Shown: positions 32,166 to 37,909 of the stretch, one piece after another
How the letters are laid out: every line of letters begins with the position of its first letter
How positions within the stretch are numbered: the stretch's first letter is position 1
DNA from: Lenisia limosa
Lineage: Eukaryota; Breviatea
Assembly: GCA_001655205.1 (NCBI GenBank)
Contig: LPNZ01008602.1
Location: forward strand, 1-37,909
Length of the DNA stretch: 37,909 nt
Direction: 5' to 3'
Made by a program: the position numbers and the translations under genes
Notes under the pieces: generated by a model
What the model was told of the DNA's origin: nothing
The model's input: only the letters and a program-made list of their open reading frames with translations
Database searches by the model: none

Positions 32166-33474
32166 TCCCCAAACCTGCGAATAGGACTCGAGGATCTCAG
32201 CTACACTGACTGCAATTCACCTCTACTTGGGCAACCTGCTCTGAAAGAGTAGGCCACTAATATTTGTAATAGTATATGATAGTATATCTATCATATACTA
32301 TGTATCAAATAATACATTGTTTGCCAAGGTCATAAGAAATGGTTTTATCTCTCTGTTAGCCAGTATTGCGGAAGATAGCTAACTGTGAAGAACGGTCCAA
32401 TTCGAAACAACCGAAAGACTCTCCAGATTTATTCAAAACAAATCGATGGGGTGAGTGTCATCACGTATCCGCAGACAGCCCTGTTCTGTTTAACTACATA
32501 CATGTAACAATAATTAAGGCGCTTGATGTATGATGCACACTATGGTCTTTGTACCCACTCTTTTGAAGATTGTGAGCTCTATCTTTGATTTTTCAGGTCA
32601 ACACTACTTGAGACTACAGGTACTGTTTGGAGTTCACAGAGTGGAAGAATGTGATTTGTTTATGTATATTACTTAAAGACATGGATTTTTAGTGTTGTAT
32701 TTGTTTGAAACAGCTTTACTACGATAACAGTCCAGATTTCAGCCCATATCGCTCTCCCCACGCGGCCTTATCAACCCATTGGCTAACGTTTCACGAAACA
32801 GGATGTTTGCCACCTGGCTTAGGAAAGTGTGTGTTGTGAATAATTCCAGATGTTATCAGACAGATCCATAAATTTAAGAGATAGAAAGTTTTGAATGTTT
32901 TCACACACTTACACAGGAATGTGTTGAAGTTTAACCTTCAAAGTTTGAACATCCATCAAGGCATTATTCTGGAGAAAGGAGCGACCTGCATTCTACTTGC
33001 AACTGCATGGGTATCTGAGGGTCATTTCTGCTCTTCTGTCTTGGCGATGCCTTGGCGTTGCGTTATCTACCAGAACCGTCAAATCACAACTACCTCAAAC
33101 TTGTGTTCAATTTCTGGATCTTTCAGGTGTGTTGATTAAGAAAGTAAAACGGTTTGTCATTGTAACATAGTCTTGTTTTTAGATTTTTACATTTGCATTA
33201 GTACTAAATATTCGAATTTATTGTGTGTGTTTACTGTATTCTCAACTTACTTACATGTTCAGATCATCATGACGATAGCAATTGCCTTCAGTCTTGATGT
33301 GTATGTCTTATGGCAACCACCAGCTGGTCTGGTCTTTACGGGCAATATCTTTCGTCCATTTGTTATTGTTTTTGTAAGCCTGGTACATGCGTTTATGTTT
33401 CATTGGATATTTCTGGCCAATAATCTCGGAGAGAATAATGGGACGCAAACAGGTTCAAAACGGCATTTTGAAGA
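32166..33474 (+). CDS. Exons of a membrane protein, weakly resembling the S1-S2 region of two-pore channels (partial model)
   Basis: Coding-like exons: 32166-32248, about 32364-32450, a 23-nt exon 32597-32619, 32714-32826, 32917-33010, a segment ending at 33125 (YLKLVFNFWIFQ), and 33263-33474 (MTIAIAFSLDVYVLWQPPAG, FVIVFVSLVHAFMFHWIF). The phase is consistent from the 23-nt exon to 33010, and from 33125 into 33263. The junctions at 32248/32364 and around 33010-33080 do not close, so a start, some exons or a correct base are missing. A short aromatic segment, FQ, a hydrophobic helix and then a PPA motif recall the first helix of two-pore or voltage-gated cation channels. There is no pore, no S4 arginine ladder and no clear stop, so identity is uncertain and this may be a decayed gene. 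Confidence 0.35.
32271..32299. repeat. Perfect 12-bp inverted repeat (hairpin)
   Basis: AGTATATGATAG, a 5-nt spacer, then CTATCATATACT. It is AT-rich and lies in the apparent intron 32249-32363. Confidence 0.85.
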
Positions 33475-34363
33475 GTCAGTTTATCTGATTTTCTATCTCA
33501 AGCAATATTTTTTTTGATGACATAGTGATAAGTTGATTTCATGATTAAGATTTCTATTTGCAATGCCACACTCTTGGTTGCGAGGTTCAATAACCTGAGG
33601 CTGTATTTTTCTGCTATTAAATAAGAGACAGTAGCTTTTTGTAGTTTAGTGAAGTGTTTGGTATTGAATTTAGTAGTATGGTGTGTCTAGGTATGTAACT
33701 TTGATGGACTTCTGGTTTGAATTCTTTCAATCTGGTAATTCGATTAATTTGCTCTAACATTCGTATCAAAGATGGACTTTAACGATAAAACATATGATAC
33801 AACAACTATTCTGCACCCAGAGATAAAAACAGGGAAACAACTTTATATTTATCTAAAAAGGCGAAGAAAATAAAATAATAACAATTACCATAATGAAATC
33901 AGATAATCAGAAAATTCAAAGAAACAAAGGGCTTAAACATACTTAAATGTCATTGTCTGCTTGTATTGGTTCTTGAACGGTGAAATAAAGGAGAAACTAA
34001 AAGAGAAATACAAATAAGAATAATCCCACACTAAAGTGGTTTGTTATGTTTAATACCACAAAAAAAAATACTTGATGGTTCAAAAATTTTCTCTTTGATT
34101 CGAAACCCAGCTTTCGCCCCAAGCAAACTTAATTCAGCCTTTGCAGCAGGCTCAGGATGAATTTCCTCTTCTAAATAGTAAACTGACAATATTCATCCTC
34201 TTTAAAATAATATTACAATGTGTTCAAGTTTGAAATACTAAGGCATCTCAGGGTTTGTATTGTTCTTTTTGATTCCCCAATTTTACCTGCTTTATTTGGT
34301 GCAGAATCTGGAACGCTTTTTGGCGCCGGAGTGTAGTAAGGCTGAATAGATAAGTGCGGAACT
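33475..34363. other. Unassigned AT-rich region
   Basis: Lies between the channel-like exons and the 3' end of the minus-strand transporter. A short coding-like stretch near 33550-33622 might be a last exon of the channel-like gene, but no splice pair fits in frame. Nothing else is recognised. Confidence 0.4.
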
Positions 34364-36762
34364 TCAACGGTCAAAATGGACGGTAATACCCCAGCATCCC
34401 CTTACTAGAACAGTCTTGCCCGTATTTTTGCCTGTCACAACAATAATGAGACCCATCATAATCAGCAGCCCTCCTAATAAGGTGAGTTTTAACCAGTATC
34501 ATATGAATTTCTAACTAAACCCGTGATAACATACCTACAACCATACCAACAGTGAGAGCCCTGTCAAAGACAACCACCATTATACCCGCAGTGAGAATGG
34601 GTTGTACTACATTACTGAGTGTCAGTCGAGTAGCCGTAATCTGCTTGAGAATATACGCCATTGCCCTTGTGGAAGTGAGATAAAGTGGATATGGGAAAAG
34701 AAGGTAAAGTAGAATTTAAAGATCCTGGTTTTCATTCGTTGAAACGCAGACCAGTATGATATCCTCCCCACGTAAAGCCGCCAGTTGACAGGACAGCCCC
34801 AGTGAACAAGACACCAAGCCAGGAAACAAGTGGCCACTTGAATCCGTCCGTTTCGTTCAGAAACAAGACACTTAGAGGTAGAAGCCAGATCAGACCGAAG
34901 AAATGCAGGTTTGTGTTGTAGGTCTCTGATGGTGTTAAGTAATAAAGTAAACTCTGCAGTATTATTTGAGAGAGCATCAACATAACTCCTCCTCCCCTCC
35001 CCCAACAAGTACATACTCTTGACTTTTTTCTTGATAATTATCGAAATGTAATCATTTGTTCTAATTCCCATCACAAACCAACCTGAGGGCATACATACCA
35101 GAACGTTGCGTTGCTGCACCATATACCACGTGAAGCAGAAAATGATAAATGCAACAATTGCCGAGCCCCAGTCAAACGACATCGTGTTGCCCGAGAAGAG
35201 CAACAGAGAAACCTTAGCTGTCAGTTGGGCATGGCTACTCAGGTTATGGCTTGAACAGAAGGGACAATTGATAATATTATCAGTTTTTTTATAGAACAAG
35301 ACTTGAGGTGTACCATATTTGACTTAGACATGTCCTATCCACTAACAAAGTAAAAAACCACCCAGCAACCCACAGTTCCGGCAACTGACAGAATCATGCC
35401 AATGGAGTTCCTCAAGGATAGCTTCTCGAAACCAAGGATTACCTCCCATCCCCATGTGAAAACCGGAGCAAGGCAGATCAGAATGGCAAAGTTGGTACTG
35501 GGCGGTTATAGTTGGAAAAACAACTGTACAGGCGGAAAAAAGAAGATACAATTGGCAGGTCCAATTATTATAAGCTTCAAAAATAAGTAATAAAACTTAC
35601 TATGAAACATAAAGGCACAATAAATGGAAATAAGTAATTGCATCTGCGAATATCATATTACTTGATATCAAATGTGTCAAGTTGACTTACCAATATGAAT
35701 ACTATTTGTATGAATCTAGTCCAACAACACTAACCTAGACGTCATAGAGAGCCCGTAAAACATTCCAAAAAAGTTCAATGAAATCCCGATAGTAGACAGG
35801 AAGGCAATACGGCTAAATAGTTAAAAGGACTGCATGTGATTCCTTTTGTTTCATGCTTTACTGGAAAATTAAGCGCGATATTTCATCACAATTATAATCA
35901 CATTTCACTACGTTACTTATTTGTAACCCACGTTGTCAATTTCCGATGTGGGGTTTGAATTGGCTTGCCTTGTGCTCTAAACAATTTTAAAATGGAAGAA
36001 AGGGACACTTTTATTCCTGTTGGACTTATTTGTGAAAGTAGAAATGAGACCAAATAAAGGGACGGGAAAAATATTGGTCTCACACCAATAAAAACATACT
36101 TTGTCAAGGATGCGAGGCAAGGGACCGCAAGAAACAAACGGCAAATGACAAACCTGTGGTAGGTCAATAATGATATCGGCGACACGAAAAAAATGATAAA
36201 AAATTAAGTTACAAAGAGGTGTGAGAGAATGTATTAAAAATAGATTATAGAACCGTGTATTTTTTAAAATGCAATTTAGCCCTCAATACGGTCTGCTACT
36301 TGGGAGCACATGCATACCAGTATGGGTGTGCGTGCTCAAGGGCAAACTTTGAGAGGACGTTGTTAACCACAAGGCAAGCCTGGATGAAGACTATGAGTGC
36401 ACAAACCTACAATGTCAATATTGGGCACAGGTAGAAGTGCACATGATGAAATGATGAAAAGTTTTTGGATTGCCCCCATTTTTCATTCGCCCTAACATTG
36501 TAGTCATACCCCCACGTACAATGATCATTTCTGATTTGGACAACGCAGCCTTTTGGGCGGAAGGCGTCTCACCATCTTCGTTCTTGCCTTCCTGTATCGG
36601 AGAAGAGGTTGAAGATAGCTCAGAGGCTGGTTTAGCAGCTCCAGTTGAGTTGGATGAACTATTGCTAGAAATACAAGGTTGCTCCACAGAAGGCTTCACA
36701 TTTACTTCCGTTACTTTTTCGTCGTGACACTGCTCACCTGTCCCTTGAGATGGGGAATTCAT
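34364..36762 (-). CDS. Drug/metabolite transporter superfamily (EamA-type) membrane protein, 409 aa, ten exons
   Basis: Minus-strand exons in order: 36520-36762, 36300-36406, 36100-36153, 35917-35976, 35735-35812, 35347-35497, 35099-35212, 34772-34953, 34535-34665, 34364-34473. They total 1230 nt and stay in frame from ATG (36760-36762) to TGA (34364-34366). The first about 80 residues are a hydrophilic Ser/Glu-rich cytosolic tail. About ten helices follow in two homologous halves. First-half signatures are VNNVLSKFALEH, RIAFLSTIGISLNFFGMFYG and NFAILICLAPVFTWGWEV followed by LSLRNSIGMILSVAG. Second-half signatures are LIWLLPLSVLFLNE and AYILKQITATRLTLSNVVQP. The superfamily includes metabolite exporters and nucleotide-sugar and plastid phosphate transporters. 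Substrate and membrane cannot be read from the sequence. No clear plastid-targeting leader is visible. Confidence 0.88.
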
Positions 36763-37094
36763 TTGCAGCTGATCGGTTTATAACCATGAGTCGTGCGGGA
36801 GTCGGGAAGAGAATGAAGCTTTTGCTTTTATTGGTATCGTTTTGTGCTTGTGTCTAGTAGAGCATAGCCGAGTAGTAGCGTGTGTGGAAAAGGGCATTTT
36901 CAACCAAACACCACATTGAAATAGGCAATCAAAAGTTATCAGTCCTTTTTTGCAAAAAAAAAAGTCGAGAAAATACCCCTTCTCTTGTTGATCTGTTTAA
37001 AGTAAGCAGCTTTAGTGGAATTTTGGGCTTTACCCAGGTTTTGACACCACTTTTTTTTCGAAGCTGGTAGAGAGTTCTATTCACCTCTTCTACA
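36763..37094. promoter_or_regulatory. Divergent promoter region between the transporter and PRP38
   Basis: 332 bp separate two start codons on opposite strands, so promoters for both genes must lie here or within 5' UTRs. No TATA-like or other core element is convincing. Confidence 0.45.
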
Positions 37095-37847
37095 ATGGCA
37101 AATCGGACAGATGACTCTGCGGCCCATATTCATGGACAGAATCCCCAGTTTCTTCTTGAAAAAATCACTCGCTCGAAGATTTACAATACCCGCTACTGGA
37201 AGGAAGAGTGCTTTGCTTTGACTGGTCAGTCTGAGCTGTTGACTTCTTAGGTTAATATTCGTTCTCTCCTTTCGATAATCTTTGGGATCAGTCAATGTGT
37301 TCATGTCTCTAGGTGAATCCTTGATTGAGAAAGCTATTGAGCTTCGCTACGTTGGAGGAACAGTTGGAAACGCTCTCAACCCCGTGCCTTTCATCTGCCT
37401 CCTTCTCAAGCTTCTTCAGATCCAGCCTTCCAAGGATGTCATCCTCGAATATGTCAAGAACGAGGACTTCAAGTGGGGAGGGGCAAAGGGGGGGGGGGTA
37501 TCCATGCCAAATTGTTTTTGCCAAACTATTATTAATAATTCATTGATATTCGTTTCATTAACCCTGTAGATATCTCCGTCTTCTTGGTGCCATTTACCTT
37601 CGTATGACCGGCACATCTGTTGAGGTGAGAGGCTGGTTCTATTCTTCTGAGTAATTTGGTTGTCATTTGATTATATTGCCGCTTTTCACTTCAGAGAGTT
37701 TGTTTTTTGTTGATCAAATCATCCGTGTCTAAAATGATGAGTCAATATGGTGTCTATCTTTATTGATTCTCATTACCCTCCAGGTCTACCAGTATCTTGA
37801 GGCACTTCTCAATGATTTCCGCAAATTCAAAACCCTCAATCAGTCCG
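37095..37847 (+). CDS. PRPF38A: Pre-mRNA-splicing factor PRP38 (3' partial)
   Basis: A component of the U4/U6.U5 tri-snRNP needed for spliceosome activation, acting in the nucleus. The exons are 37095-37224, 37313-37472, 37570-37624 and 37784-37847, joining in frame through the PRP38 domain. Visible signatures are MANRTDDSAAHIHGQNPQF at the start, YWKEECFALTGES, KAIELRYVGGTVGN, LLQIQPSKDVILEYVKNEDF, YLRLLGAIYLRMTG and YQYLEALLNDFRK. These match the PRPF38A-type N-terminal helical domain closely. The protein continues past the window edge after a donor at 37848. The second intron begins GTGGGG and contains a long poly-G tract. Confidence 0.96.
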
Positions 37848-37909
37848 GTATGGTGATAATTTTATCGTGGACTCTGTGGTGTTCTCAAGCAGATATTCTG
37901 CTCATAGAT

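Noticed and set aside
34622-35299. Single 225-codon minus-strand open frame
   Set aside because: It runs through introns and reads most of the transporter exons in the wrong frame. The ten-exon model gives clean EamA helices instead.

Overview
The window is nuclear DNA from an intron-dense unicellular eukaryote (protist or alga). The genes are cut into many short exons, mostly 50-150 nt, by short GT-AG introns. Exons are GC-richer than the AT-rich introns. Gene content does not fix the lineage: a class I PI3-kinase, a PRP38 splicing factor, an EamA-type transporter and a multidomain cysteine-rich seven-helix-type receptor are all present. A rhizarian or stramenopile-type alga/protist would fit, but this is inference. 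Ten runs of N interrupt the sequence, several directly against poly-G or poly-C tracts inside introns.

Layout. (1) 39-7760, plus: class I phosphatidylinositol 3-kinase, 5' end outside the window. (2) 8212-10987, plus: a fully in-frame 12-exon, 328-residue Q/P-rich membrane protein of unknown function. (3) 11109-15826, minus: a coiled-coil protein of about 518 residues in 19 exons, convergent with gene 2. (4) 17444-30925, plus: a very large surface receptor-like gene with a signal peptide, RCC1-like blades, beta-rich segments, GCC2/GCC3-type cysteine-rich repeats, a multi-helix membrane domain and an acidic tail. (5) About 32166-33474, plus: exons of a membrane protein with a weak resemblance to the first helices of two-pore channels. 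(6) 34364-36762, minus: a 409-residue drug/metabolite (EamA-type) transporter in ten exons that stay in frame throughout. (7) 37095 to the window end, plus: PRP38, divergent from gene 6 and cut by the window edge.

The most notable points are these. A three-exon block in the membrane domain of the receptor is present twice in tandem, with 12 nucleotide differences that are all synonymous, while one internal intron has diverged. At least seven small palindromic or terminal-inverted-repeat elements lie in introns; one has a perfect 8-bp target duplication and another is flanked by TTAA. Many introns start GTGGGG or GTNGGGGG, and several end in poly-C tracts. The genes look like ordinary independent eukaryotic transcription units, not an operon-like system. 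PI3K and the receptor could both belong to signalling, but nothing in the sequence links them directly.
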